64,000 bases of DNA from Lethocerus indicus (GCA_019843655.1 JACDQD010000006.1:11648034-11712033); one strand, 5' to 3'; positions 49,660 to 63,136 are shown, numbered from the stretch's first letter. Notes: generated by a model from the letters alone, not told the origin. A program made the numbers and translations.

Positions 49660-52600
49660 ATATAAGAATACACATACAGATATAGAGTGGGTATACACTT
49701 GAGTATAGACGCATGCATCATTACTTTTCTAATAATTTATTTAGATTTCTTTTTATAGTAGATATATAAGTCCCAAGCTCCCTCTTGTTGCCTTGGATTT
49801 CCTATTTTTTTCCTACTTGTACATCTCTTGATTAAGTTCTTTTCAATGGCGATTAATCCCTTTGAGAGATTCAATATTCCACCCGTCCTCCCACCTACCT
49901 TTCCCCTTCAGCTGCAATATTGCTTTAAAATGTTTGTATTCGAAAAAAATGACGTACTCCCTTTGATTAATTAGCATGTGGAAAATCAATATTTAGGGTT
50001 GGAAAAATATTTTATTTATTTGTATAATAACCCTAAATTCGGTAACACGCAGTTGGCGAAACTGGGCATTTCATCCCCATGGACGATTATAAATCTAGGA
50101 TTTCCTTAAATAAAATCAAGTGGATGGTCCCATGCTAGCACTTATATTATATGTAACTGTTTAGTTACTGATACTAGGCCTAAAGCTCGAAAAATCATGT
50201 ACTTTTTTTTATACATTCCTACTTGCGTACATGAGGCAAAAATTCTTATCGTTCAACGAAATGAACCCTTCTGCCTTTTCTACGCTTCTGGGTTGGACAC
50301 ATCAAAAACTAATGATCTCTTCGGTCATATATAGGAGTTACTTATGATAAACAATTATTCGCGTTCGCCTTTCCCAGGACACTTAGTATATGATCATTGC
50401 AATTTTATTTGATTCCGAATAGGTTTAGGCATTTTGTATCCAACCTACATCAAAAAAATTACCGGAAAAGTCCCCGGATTTTAAGTGCAGACTTACAAAG
50501 GATTTGTCCGAGAAAAAATAAAGGTATGTACAAAAGTTGAAATTATTCAGTACCAAAATTTGGGTAGACTAAATGTGTATGTAAATATTAATTATTTATA
50601 TTTTCTTCTCTTATTTTATATTGTAAGTGCTTAGGGACTCCGGTCCAATTGCCTTCAATTGAAACTTTCAATTAGGCATCAGGTTTCAGAGGCAAGATCC
50701 AAGTGCTCTGGGTTGGGCATCCTCAGGCCCTAAGGTCTTTCGGGACACAATTCCTCAGCCCATTCTATTATCCGCTAGAACAATGCAGATCTCGCAATTC
50801 ACCTCTAATAAGACTTGTTGATCTATTTCAAACAAGTTGGACAAGTTGGAAGTGGAAAAGTATGTAAAGTAGGATGTCCGGGGCCGATTTGAGCCTGGCG
50901 ATTGACCGAGGCGACGGTCATGCGAAATATCGTGCCCGCACCCTCAACAATTACAAGTCCTACAAGGGCTATTAGCCCGCCTATGTGACTTGAATTTCAA
51001 GCTCCTGACCTTTGAGGGATTTTGTAGGCTACAGAAAGGGGTAGATTAATAACCGTACAGGAATTAATGTTGCCTTGAGGAAATATTCAAATTAACTATT
51101 GATAGTTAAATAGGTAACACAAAGAATATTACAATCATATTATATATCTTAGATGAACCCATCATTATTAAGCTCCACCGGCCTCCCACTGTCCAGCATT
51201 ATTTGGTAGTGTTATGTCGTGGTATGACTTATGTCTGACGTACGAGAGGAGTCTAAAACACGCAACAATCCTATAAGAAATAACTCTCGGAATTAATACT
51301 AAAATAAATACTACTTGACATTCGTAGTATATTTCTTATTGGATGATGCTCAGTTTCCAAAATATGGCAACATTCTTTTAAGACCATTCGTTGTGGGCCC
51401 GTTCACTCTTGAAGTCATTTTCTCCACTGGGTTATTTGGTTCCGAGGCTGGCCGGTTTTGTGCTCTCGGCATCGCATGTAGCGTTACGTTAGTGGTACAG
51501 TGACAACAGAATGCCATTGGCATCGCGCCAAAACAGGTCTAGCTGAACAGGACCAAATGTGGAAACAGAATATTGCGCCAGTCAAGATAATCCGAATCAT
51601 CTAGAATCCACAAAAAGGTATCATAAATTTACATTATATTTCTACCTACACATACGTTTAAATGTGTTTAGACCTCACATTCGTTACGAAGATACGTATT
51701 TTTTCCTATATTTATTTCGTGCTCAATTTAATCTTCTTTACCGTTACGTTTTTTGTATTATGATCTGAAGAATCAGAGATTTCTTACGCTCTTGTAAATT
51801 TCATTCAAATTAAGATTTACATATATGTTGCGTGTAATTACTAAATGATGATGAGAGACCCAATTAAAACACATCCATAATGCTGGGCTGGCGAACCCCT
51901 TTTCTAACTAAGAGAATTTAGTTGAGTAAATAATTCTATATGTCAGATAGAACTACACTTGGTGTAGTGGGACCATTCTGTCTATTCGCTGTCTATTCCG
52001 AATATTTACGCGAAGAGAATTTAATTTGGCATTTTTTAAATTTTTATTATATATTTAATTTGGCATTTAGAGAATTATACTTTCTACGATGCACTACGAT
52101 TTGTGTAATTATCTAGTTTAATTTGGAAAATGATGGATACTTTTCCAAACGGTCACCAGCACAAATATCCTCCTGAGTCTCAACTGTTGGCATCTGTTTT
52201 ACAATAGACCGGACTTGCAACTGCTATAAATAACCACATAATTAATCGCACCTGTATTTCTGAACTATATAAGTCCCTGGAACTAAACCTCGACCTTTCG
52301 TATTTATATCAGTTCGGAGAACTGATTCGAACTCAGGAAATACGTCGGTTCAATTGGACGGAAAACGCTGGGTTTTTTCCTACTACGGCGATAAAGAATG
52401 TTGCTTCCCGAGAAATTAATAAGAGGTTGATAAAATTAGTAATCAGAGTAATTATTCAAACATCTTATGGTTCCGTACTGGTCGTACTCCATATTCCATT
52501 TTGGATAGTCCTATTGTTCAAGTTTATTTCCTTATAGGTCCTAGTTCATGTATGTGTCTAATTTTGGTTTCAAATGCCTAAAATTATTGTATTTTCCTAT

Positions 52601-53474
52601 TCCGACTCTAATGTAAAATTATATATGAAATTTTCTTCACTTATCCTGCTATATTTTATATCAGAAACGTTAAATGCTTTACTGAACACGATTTTTCATT
52701 CTGAACTGGTTTTGCTAACAACCTGAACCCATTTCTTGTCTCTTTCGTAATTGAAGCCATTGTGAATGTGAGGGGAATGTGGAAGGCGAAGGAAATTATT
52801 CATAAGGTCAAGCGAAACTATTAGAGATTTGAAAAGGAGTCCATCAAGAATGTCTCCTGAAGATGAAGATGGCTTGAAATTGGGGCCACCTCGGACACAT
52901 TTTAAAGCTCCAGTCCGAGGATCCGAAGTTCTCTCTATGAGCGAAGTTTTCATTGGAATATCGAGAAATAATATTTATTTGATTTATTTTCATATTTTAT
53001 TGGAGATTCTATAATTTGGGTATTGTGAATCAATCATAAAGTTAAATTTACAGTCTTTTTATGTTTAGAATATATGGGTTTTTTCTGGTTACCGTTGTAA
53101 CAAAATTGTATTTGCGTATTTTAGACCCAAGATTTGTCTAAACTCCAGTATTCTTGTTCCGTCTCGATTCTTGTCCAAATGTATCAGATTTTTTCTTTCG
53201 GATGACAAATCACTTACACCAATCTTTTTGACGATAGCCATTAATTATTGAGACCGGAATGAATGGCCGGTGGGCATAGTTGTAATTTGTTTTCATTCAG
53301 CCTGTAGAAAGAGATAGTCGTCATTCTAACATCCCAAAAATATATCAGACTCTGGTAAGAAACGGAAAGAAAATATAAAATAAATCCCAAACGTTTTCAA
53401 TCTCACTTTAGCCACTCATTAATTCAATGCATACAGTAATGTAGTAAAAATGAACTGAATATTTTTTGTTGCAG
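49660..53474 (+). other. AT-rich intron DNA
   Basis: A 16-bp direct repeat (ATTTAATTTGGCATTT near 52019 and 52056) is the only structure noted. Confidence 0.5.
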
Positions 53475-53521
53475 AGGGACACGTACCAAAGATGACAGTT
53501 CAGCAGCAGTCTTCTACTGTG
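53475..53521 (+). CDS. Second supported coding exon of the same unrecognised gene
   Basis: Seen: acceptor TTTTTTGTTGCAG, donor GTG|GTGAGT (full consensus), length 47 bp. With the G carried over from 40185 it reads E, then GHVPKMTVQQQSSTV, and ends exactly on a codon boundary (phase 0). The Gln/Ser/Thr run suggests a disordered N-terminal region of the kind common in regulatory proteins; this is inference, not identification. An ATG with a good context (CCAAAGATGA) at 53492 could start a shorter isoform if a noncoding exon, for example one ending at 41942, is spliced here. The intron to the left is about 13.3 kb. Confidence is higher than for an isolated exon because both splice sites are strong and the incoming and outgoing phases fit their neighbours. 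Confidence 0.6.
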
Positions 53522-54190
53522 GTGAGTACGATTTATTCAGAATAAATCCATTCAGCTCCATTTATGTATGGTAAAAATGGAATCGGTGTTCCTAATTGAA
53601 ACATGACATATTTCTAATTGCGAAATACTTTATTCTATTTTTCTAATTTAAAGTTTCTGGAATATTAGCAGGAATTCCCCCAGTCGATCTCTTTGTTATA
53701 AGGCTTCAATATTTGGGCTACTTGTCCATAAAATAATATAATCTATATTAAAAAAAATGCTAATTAACTAAACCGTAACTAAAACGAATATTCACTTTAT
53801 ACAGTCTTTTTTCTCGTTTATTTGGCTAAGTTAAAATAAACATATTTCACTTGTGTATTTTTACCTACGTATTGAAGTTGCATTATAAAACAGATTCCAA
53901 AGCTAAAGTATAGGTCGGTAATTGGAACATTCAGCTCTAGAGTCACCTTAACGACCGCCCTCTGTCACTAATAAACTAGAAAATATGTTTACAGTATTAA
54001 AAGGAATATAATATATACTTTTACGCCGAAATTTGGTTATTACAAACTAGACAACTCTCTGAAGGCCAGTTAACTTGGTATGCACACCTAACTTTTAAAT
54101 TAATTCCTACCATAATATTCCAATACCCGAACAATAAATTTTGTATCCAACTGAGTTGATTACTAGTGTGGTTTTACACCTCCTCCCACA

Positions 54191-54224
54191 TGACTCTTTT
54201 CAGCTTCTCGCCGAGTTCAGTAGC
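54191..54224 (-). repeat. Possible decayed hammerhead-like copy
   Basis: Seen on the minus strand: GCTACTGAA, then CTCGGCGAGAAGC, TGAAAAG and AGTC. The order and spacing match the 24.4-kb motif but CUGANGA is mutated. Short, so chance cannot be excluded. Confidence 0.28.
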
Positions 54225-57200
54225 ATTAGAGTAGTACACGTCAGCTGTACAGATATTAATCGGTGAATTTGAAAATTTTATTATGAACTTTAACCACTAT
54301 TTAATATCATAGTTAATTACTTTTATTATAAACTAGAAAATTGTTGTTCAAACTTGCTGGTCCCTCTGTAACTGTGCCATATCCGGTAAACGTATTCCCG
54401 AGAAACGAATGCCCTATTAACTTGTCATTGCCGTTTAAACCGGTATCTCATCTTCATTAATTATTTGTCCTAGAATTTTTTTCCCAGTCAGCCTCGTTTC
54501 TTGTCTTGTACAATTGCCCACGTATCTTGTAAAGGAACGAACGTAATAAGTAATAATAATTTGGATTGATAGAAGGGCCATGCAACAATAACTTTCCATG
54601 CCGAATGACCTACTGACGAAGCGCCTTCTGGGGAGTTAGGGACTCGTGCTCGCCGAAGAATCTGGTATTCTCGAGTCCGTTAGTATCCAATCAGTGTACC
54701 CGCGGTCCATCTCGTTGGATCGAGGCATTCGGATTTCCTTTTCCGCGCAATTATTAAACAGTACATCTACTCGTGAGGCCCGTTCCAGGGTATTAAAACG
54801 CAGTTGTCAAGGGGCGTTGAGTCATCCGCCTCGGCCTTCTGACCGGGTGCCGCGAGCACGTACGCAGAATGTAACCGGCCTAATAGAAGCGTTTGTTTCC
54901 ACGCTTCGGCCAATTCTCGGGGAATGAGTTTTTTCTATCTGTCGTCCGCCGCCCCCACGAGACGGCAGTATGCAGCGACGCGACCTGTATAACTGTGGCA
55001 ATTGTTTTAATCAAGTAAAAGTCCGTATCATCGGCGGTCTCTTGTGTGCAAACACTATTTATAACAGACCGCTCTTCATAATAGCTCTCCCATTGCCCAT
55101 TACGGAAATTACACACGCGATGATAAAAACTATGAAAAAGTAGAGTATCTAAGCTTAATTATTCTCAAGGATAATGTAAAACTAAAACTTCTATTTGCTA
55201 AAATATGTAAAATAGAAATTTTCATTTCCGTATTGAATAAGACAAATGACCATGTGTAATGCAATCATATAACATGAAATCTTCTAGCTTCAAAATTGTA
55301 CCACATGATCATTGTGTCCGACCATATTTTGGTCATTTCCCCACCGCGAATAGAATAATAACTTATTTGAACACATGACTTGCACAATATCAGTTAACAG
55401 GTTGACCGGTACTTTAGTCTTTCTGGTGATTACCGGATCCCACATGGAATGAATTTCAAGGGTTTATTTGAATATTTACGAATATAAAATGGCTTTATTA
55501 TACGAAAACTTGCCATCAGATCACGCACAGCCTGACCAAGGGCGATAGTAAATACGTTGCGTCAGAAATTCATCATAGCATAGAAAGTTGTTTGCTAAAT
55601 TTCCTTTTCAGATAAGAATTTTTTTTACTTATTTTTTTATTCAACAAATGTTTATAATTGAAATTACATCATGCGTTTCCCTGAAGTAATAAAGAAAGAA
55701 AGCACAGTTTGCATTCTATAAAAATAAATAATTTCTTATTAGTTTGTTCATAACTTGTCATTCGTGTATATTTACAATCATAATATTCCTTGTTTCTATT
55801 TGTACTTAATATTTGTCTGCCGGGTGATAAGAGGTCGATTCCAGAGTACGTCTCCATACCTCCATGAATTTAGAAGCTTGGGAAATTGTCAACGAGGTAT
55901 CAGTTTATAAATAAGATGAAAATATAAATGGAGCAGATTCGGGCAGTATTTGAGTCATCAGTCAGGAGGCTTTCGCTGGGGTATGCGAAATGTTGTTTTC
56001 TTCGAGCCGTCCGGTGTCTGGGCCCACATTTACCGACGGTTGTTTTACCCGCGTAGGCAACTACTGTGTGGGCAAAACAGTCATCGGCCTCTGTCCCGCG
56101 TCTCCGACGAGTCCCACTTAAATGCCAGGAGGCGCCCTCACTATCGCCGGTTTGGAGCTCCACTAGCGATTTTTCTCCATTTTTCGATGACCAAGCGGCC
56201 TTAACGCAGTCAGCACAGTGTCGGGTTTGTTCGAGCCCGCGTCAGTCCTGGAATGTCAGCATACTGAGTCCCACCCAGCGGTATAGGTCGGCGGTTACAA
56301 CTGCCAATGTGGAACTGGGTTCTTGTCACGTAAAAATGTAATATCGCGTTCGCAGATTTTAATATGTTACAACACGCTGCATACTAACTATAGTCATACC
56401 TCCAAATTTAAATAGTTCTATTGTTTGTCTCCTATAGTTCCAATTTTAATACCTCTAAGGATATACACATAGTCTGCAGCACAAAATTTCGCAGCGGTAC
56501 CCAAATAACAATTAATAATAAACCGATATTATCACTCGATAACATCACTCAAAAGTATTAAGGCATTAGGAGGAAAACTTCTGTACTTAGCGTCCCTTGG
56601 AAGGGTCGCTGAGAAATTAACAAGTACAGCCATAGACGAAGGACTAGTACAATTTTCGTAATGTCTAATGTGCAGACATAACTTAATCGAGGGATTTTTG
56701 TCTAGTCGTTTTCGCGACTATTATGCCAGATGTTTGAGATTAAATTTGAACTGTTTTGTCTGTGAAATTATGTCGGTTTCACACGGTGTTTTCACCGTGT
56801 CAATGTATAGTGTACTCTCTTTCACAGTCTTTGAGTATTCTGGTAACATGAAGAGTATTCTAGTCTTTGACAAACGCGAAAAACAAAATTAAGAGTTTAT
56901 GTGGTAGATTATATTAACATCGATCGATAGGATTTGTCCACTTCATAATCCTGAGATACTAGAATTACTGCATGCGTATTGTCATCCGAAGCCTAAAATG
57001 CTATTTGAGGAATGCGCATAGGCGGCTTGACATATTTTTCAAGAGGGATCCATAACGGTCGCTGATGACTGATATTGACACACACCGCTGGGAGATTGTG
57101 CTGTGCCAGCCAGATGATTACTCGGCTCTCGTACTCGCACTATGTTAGTGGGAAAAGTCAATGTTTTTGTCCTACAGCTACCGACAAAAGAAAATTGTTT

Positions 57201-57504
57201 CCGAGTCTTTCTTCCATATCCGAGTAATATCCCGACTTTGAATGTGCCATGGAATAGTTCTTCGCATGGGAGTCTTTTGAATTTCTATACGGTCTATGTG
57301 CAATAAGTAGACAAACCTAGTATTAAGTACCTGACTAGGTAACGAAAGGTAAACTGTTAATGCCGGTGGAATCAGTGCCAAATATAAATTAAGTACACGA
57401 AAAGAGTTAAATAAACGTACGGGACAATGTTGCCAAGCGAAGCGACGCGTTGCATAACTTCGTTGCAGCATTTTCAGGTTGCACTGTACGTCGGTGGGAT
57501 ATCG

Positions 57505-57518
57505 GTTGCCATGGCGAT
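57505..57518 (+). promoter_or_regulatory. Near-consensus RFX X-box
   Basis: Seen: GTTGCC-AT-GGCGAT, one base off the X-box consensus, inside the GC-rich block 57400-57680. No adjacent gene identified. Confidence 0.2.
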
Positions 57519-60500
57519 ACAGTCATTTCAGGTCTGCCGCTGCAAGAGCCCGTTATTAACGTAGTCCAATGGCCGTCGTTTCTGGGGACACGGTCATTTC
57601 TCAACGCGTCACGTGAGACGTAGCAAAACGTGCACACGACATAACGCGTTCGGTGTAGTTTAACTGGTCCCCTGCATATGTGACAACGCTGTTGCAAATG
57701 TTGGATGTCATATATAAAAACTTACTTATTTACGAGGCACAAGGAACATTTTTTGTACGAAATAATAAGCGAAAGGGGTTTCCCCCCTAATTGATTCTCT
57801 AAAACTGTCATAAAACATGGGGTTATTTAAGGTTATAAAGAAAGAATTTAATAGTAATTCTAATTATAATTACTTTATATTACAATTTACCATAGTTTTA
57901 AGATGTTATTATATCAAAACAAGGTTTAAGACATGAGACGATAGGAACATAAAACAACATCCTATAAAACCGTTGCTGATAATAGTCCTTGCTGGTTCTT
58001 GATCATTCACAGCAATTACTTCGAAATATTCCTCTCAAATTCACTTCGGAATTATTATTTTTTGTTTGCCAATAGCCCGATAAAGTAATCTGAAAATATT
58101 TTGCAGATAAAAACCCGAGCATGTTTTGCCGGCTGAAAAACGTTGCGTGACCTTTTGATTTCTCTGTTTCAAAGTGACATTCTATTAACAAATTCCCCGT
58201 TGAATTTAAGTCAAAGTTGCAGAAATTTGGTAATATTTTTTTATTTATAGTGGAAAACATTTTTAGTGCCTATATATTATTTCCACTATCTATTATATAT
58301 ATTCATAAAAATAAATCTACAGTTGACTATCATAATCTTGTTGACAATGTAAGTAGGGTTAATAACAAATGTTCCGAAGATATTAAATATCAATTTTCTT
58401 CTTGTTTCTTGTGCTATGTGTTCTTGCACATTTGTAATAAGTATAGAGACAACGTCTAGATAATTCTAAAGCGTCAATTAGGCAATGTTACAAAGGCTCT
58501 ATATCTTACGCATGGGCACTTTTACTAGTTTATTGGGTAATGTGAAACATTTGAAAGCAATTTCCAATTACAGTGATGAGAAACTTTGCGGAGGCTTACC
58601 TAGGGCAGCCAGTTTTTGTGCTGACTTAGCGGAAAGCGTCGAGGCGGGTCAGCCCTCCAGTCCCCAGTCCCAATTTCGTCCGGTTGCCTAAAGCGATTTC
58701 CGAATCCCATTGGCAATATGATCGGTTAATTAGCGGGGAAATATCACGGCCGGCGTTCTCGATTACGGCGGAAAAAAAACAAACACGGCTCCGTGCGTGG
58801 GAGTTAGCCTGTGTGAAACGCCCCCGGCCACCTTTTTGGGAAAATTATTAAATCTGTTAAAATAATTTTAACACTTTTCAAGCGCGTAACACGTTAATTG
58901 GCGCACCGGCTTCGCCTCTCAACTTTACGTATAATTAACCGGCGCCGCGTCACAAATCAAAATCATCCCCAATTATAATAATATCGGAGGGTTAATTTGA
59001 AATCCACGGAGTCGTGTTATTGTTTTTTCGTAATTAAGCTTTTCTCGCCCCGGCCGACCGTTAGATTACCTCATATTCATCGTCCATTTTTGTTACCTTA
59101 TGTACTTAATCATTTTCGCAAGCCGAACCTTATCAGATATTTTTATCCTCTTTTTTGCGTTATCATTTTTATATTTAAGATATCTGTAAATTAATAAAAA
59201 TAAAAAATCATTGTTTCTACTCGTATGTTTTGTCCTAATCTAGTTTCTGCACTCGGCTGTTTACCGGCCTTAAGTGACGTTTATGTAAGGGTAAATAACG
59301 TCGATATGTCAGACACATAATTAGACGCTAACGGCTGTCAGCCGGTAGCAGAAACCGGTTCGTAAGAAATAAGTCAACATTTGATTATACCGCCGATCGT
59401 CTACTAGTACTGAAAGTATGATAGCCATTCTGGGACGTGCCAAGTGAATCATCGGCGCTAACTCGTTAATATTTAATTTAGTCGGGTATTTATTAGTGCG
59501 TTTTGTATTCTGACATCCGCCGCCAGTATTGTCACAACAAACAATTACTTCTCTAGCAGACTGCAGACAGAACTATTTGCAGCTGTAGCCAACGTGCGAT
59601 TTGATTATTTTAATGAGCCGTGCAACTAACTGGCGAACGAACCGATTAAATGTTATCACGCCTTATTACCGTAGAAATTTAAAATTCTGAACAACTGAGC
59701 ACTGCGAATTTCAAATTGGGTGGACGTCACTTCAGTTTAAGTAATTACAATTTAATCGGTGTAGGCAAATCTCATCAGTGTAAATCGACCTTTTAGTACG
59801 ACGCGATGAAATTCTCTGGTAGCTTCTTTTAATATAAAATAAATCAACTGATTAGAAATGTCCACTTTCGGCCGGTACCTCCGTCTTCTCTGAATATGAT
59901 GGACGATTTGTCGAGATCCTCTTATCGGGACCGGTTTACGGACGCATCCCGTTTTAAAGAACTGTGCGGGTTGACCCGAACCACCTGGCCAGCGTCGAAA
60001 AGGCGATCGTCCACCGAGCTTTGAGGGTGAGGTGGAGTGATGCTCAGTGTAGAGGGGTTGGAGGGAGAGGGGAAACTCCGGGGGGGGGGGTGCACTTGAT
60101 GCGAATCTTATTATTCATCTAGCTGATGAGCAACACAGGACCGACCGGTTCGTTCCATCCCGGGGCCAGAATGTTGCGAAACCCTTAGCCCTTGGACCGT
60201 TACGAGGAAACCGACCTTAGGCATCCAGGCTGGGAGTCATTTTCAGGAACAGTAAAAAAAACAGTTAATAGTTGTCAACGTAAAGCCATATAAATTACTA
60301 ATATTATATATAAATATATATATTTGAAGCCAATAATAAAATATGTTGAAATAGCACTTTATTGTCATGTCGGAAGCTTAAAAATATTTCCCTAACAGTC
60401 AAATAACTGAATGAGAGGACTTGTTTTATAATAAAATTAAAATATTTCGCGTAATAAACCTGTGTTTCGTCCTGCAATTCGTTTACTCGTGAGTTTTATG

Positions 60501-60652
60501 GAAATTAATATTATAGACCAGAATCAGTATGAAACAGTTCTAGACAATGAGTGAAAAGTATGCGTGGTATTCGCGGTCTCATCATATTCGAACGACTAAA
60601 ATATAATGTAATAATCCCCTCTCATATTTTTGCACTTAAGATATCACTGAAC

Positions 60653-60686
60653 ACTCACCAACAGATCAAGACTCACCAACAGATAT
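60653..60686 (+). repeat. Tandem duplication, 18-bp period
   Basis: Seen: ACTCACCAACAGAT repeated after 18 bp, 100 bp left of the candidate exon at 60791. Confidence 0.75.
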
Positions 60687-60790
60687 TTGGAATCGAAAAT
60701 GCCATGCATACATTCATGTGTTGTATAATGCTACTGCAAATATTATTAGTACACGTTTCTGCAAGTTGCTGGTCATTTGTTGTTTTCCAG

Positions 60791-60880
60791 CGTCATTTTG
60801 ATAAGCCTGTGAAGCCTCTTGGGAGCACAGAAGAATGCGAGCGAGACCTCCATCCTCGCCCATGTCCATTTCCTTTATAA
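60791..60880 (+). CDS. Candidate alternative terminal exon
   Basis: Seen: a strong acceptor (TTTGTTGTTTTCCAG) followed by a frame open only in phase 0. It begins RHFDKPVKPLGSTEEC and ends CPFPL then TAA at 60878-60880; GTATGC follows directly. It lies between the exons ending at 53521 (phase 0 out) and starting at 63137 (phase 0 in). If spliced in, it would add 29 residues and stop, giving a short isoform or a decay-triggering (poison) exon. The Pro- and Cys-containing peptide has reasonable codon variety but no recognised motif. The upstream 330 bp are open in the same frame, which slightly raises the chance of a fortuitous frame. Low confidence. Confidence 0.22.
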   Translation, partial: RHFDKPVKPLGSTEECERDLHPRPCPFPL

Positions 60881-61522
60881 GTATGCGATCACAAATTCCA
60901 TCCGTTTCCTTTTAACATACTTCTGATAATTTGTTCATAAATGTCTCCGCTTCTTATGGCCGGGTTTCGTCGCTATTAATGTCTCATCCGGTTTCGAAGG
61001 CCGGCCGTCCCTAAAAGCTGATCTCCATGTCGTAATTTTAATTAATTGTTGAAAATCGATTACAATTTTTTTCCCTACCACGCAATCTTTTTCGGACCGC
61101 ATTCTAAAGGGATTTGTGAGCTCATTACTCTTTTTTTTTTAAGTTACCATAAGCCTTCACTAATCCCTGGGCTGTTGAGCGCTCCAAAGTCATAATGCCG
61201 ATGACTTATATGTAAGGGGGGGCAGGAGCTTGTTGCGAAATTTAGACCGGTCCTCCCTTCCAACAACCCTTCAAGTACCTGTTTAGAACATTGGTGACAC
61301 TTAAATCCATATTAATTTGCGAATTATCCGCCGCTGTTTAATAGCGAGCTTGTTCATTTATCACATTATATTTTTAGTTCGCTTTTTCTAAAACATTATC
61401 ACATCCCAATCGATGCTGGATATAGTAATAAAATAAGAGGCTCAAACAGACTTGTATCAAGCCCGATGGGTAATACGGCATTGATGTTGTTTCTTTGGTC
61501 ATATATATATACTGGGCTCGGG

Positions 61523-61537
61523 GTTGCCAATAGCAAC
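61523..61537 (+). promoter_or_regulatory. Perfect RFX X-box motif without an evident gene
   Basis: Seen: GTTGCC-AAT-AGCAAC matches the X-box consensus fully and lies in a larger inverted repeat (GGGTTGC/GCAACCC). An (AT)-rich TATA-like run is at 61502-61511. No coding start is evident within 300 bp on either strand. Confidence 0.35.
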
Positions 61538-62379
61538 CCGCTTGTTGTTGAAGGAATGCTTACCACTTAAACTCTAATATATAATCAGAATGCATTTCCT
61601 ATTAATGCTTAGGCTATGAGGATGAAAAGGATTTATGATTAATCGAGGGACGTCGCTTTTGTTCAAACTTTGCCTTAACATTACAGCATCAAAGGCATAT
61701 TTGAAACAACTTTAAACAGAGTGGATGTTAATTCAAATAATTCCTTTAGGAATGTAAGTCCTAATTATTGTAGCTAACGGTCCGCGTCCGTGTTACTGAA
61801 ATTGAATTTTCTGAAAGTTTCAGTCGAGTTGTCTCATTTCCCAACGACAGGCGCGTTTGCATTGAGTTCTTGGAGGACATTTATCGTCCTCCAATAATCT
61901 CCTCCGTAGTAACGAAAAAAGCTAATCGACAGTTTCTCAATGTGAACAGTCGTCTAAGATAAAGAACGTCCCTTTTTTTCATGTTGCGTGTGCAAATGTA
62001 TTTTTTCTGTTGCGATGGAGTTTCGGTATGTCTGCTCTTATAATCTGCTATCTTGGATGAGGAAGGAAATTGACACAACATCCACCGTTAGGATCGAGTT
62101 TCGGAGAGCCACCTATTTGTCGTTAGTGAAATTTATTTATGTATTCACCTATGAAATAATTAAATCGACAACTGTCAGGCTATGACTCGTTTGGCAATAA
62201 TTAGGTCGATTTTCATCACTGGGAAAATACATACGCTACTAGAATTTCTTGTTCCCATTTAACATTTATTTCTTAAATGTAAGTACACATTACAATCGGA
62301 GTCCTCTCCCGGCGTCATAACTCTTAGTTAACTCTTGTTAGGGTCATCAATGATACTATCCCCATTCTAAGCCCCCAAA

Positions 62380-62570
62380 GGAATATTAAAGCAGTACATG
62401 CTATCAACCCCCATCAGGTGCCTCGATATAGCTACCGGGACACTAAAATACTCGGGGCGGACCACACGACCAAGTTGCCAAAGGCTGGGTGAAGGAACCC
62501 CGATCCTCCACGATAGGGGTTGGACGTCAGGCTAGTAACCCAACCCCCTCATAGAAATTCTGATACCATA
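62380..62570 (+). mobile_element. Probable non-LTR retrotransposon fragment
   Basis: Seen: the phrase order GGCTGGGTGAAGGAACCC, CCTCCACGATAGGGGTTGG, ACGTCAGGCTAGTAACCC, CAACCCC is of the kind found in leader regions of invertebrate non-LTR elements (recalled, not searched). No reverse transcriptase sequence is present nearby. Confidence 0.35.
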
Positions 62571-63136
62571 CCGAAACAGGAGTTTCGACTTTTTAGAAAA
62601 ACATATACGTCTTCTCTTGGGGACAACATGAGGATATGAATTATCGATGTTCTGAAATCAGACAGTAGGTGGCTCCGAGCAGAGGATGACTTAACGGGGG
62701 CTTGAATAGATTTGTGTCAGCGATATTTCTTTCGGCCCGACGTGCCCATTGTATTACGTCTCCTTTGGGCGGTGGCGGCGGCGGTGGCGGTTTTTCTTCC
62801 GCCCGAGTTTCGCCGAGTTCCGGTCGGATTTTTAAAACCCGTCCGGGTGGGAACTGGCGCTCCTGGCGAGGGCCTCCCGACTAACGGCCGGCCTCTTGCG
62901 CAACCTCCACCTCCGAACTGGCCACCCCTCAACACTTCTTCGCCCGCATATTAATTCTACTCCTCGGCCGAACGGTTTTTTTTTTCATTGCTCCTCATCC
63001 CCCCAAGTACGGAAGCGGACCGAGGAGAGATAACGGTCGAAACGGGCCCTTCAGATTTTGACTTCCTTCCCATGAGAATTAATTACACCGGCCGTTAGGT
63101 CCGCTACCTCGATGTTTCTAACCGTTTATATTTCAG

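Larger units (their letters stand above)
53522..60790 (+). other. Intron DNA with GC-rich blocks
   Basis: GC-rich blocks at 54640-54990, 55960-56300, 57400-57680, 58620-58960 and 59870-60230. A short hairpin ACACGGTG/CACCGTGT at 56781-56800 and a G run near 60082. A Cys-rich minus frame at 57407-57697 has a CxxC...CxxC spacing but no further support. Confidence 0.45.
60881..63136 (+). other. Intron DNA before the third exon
   Basis: Beyond the X-box (61523) and the retroelement-like fragment (62380), a GC-rich block at 62700-63080 ends about 60 bp before the exon at 63137. Confidence 0.45.

Noticed and set aside
57407..57697. Minus frame beginning with a CxxC...CxxC spacing, zinc-finger-like
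   Set aside because: Only the cysteine spacing fits. No second conserved feature, and it lies in a GC-rich block with several competing frames.
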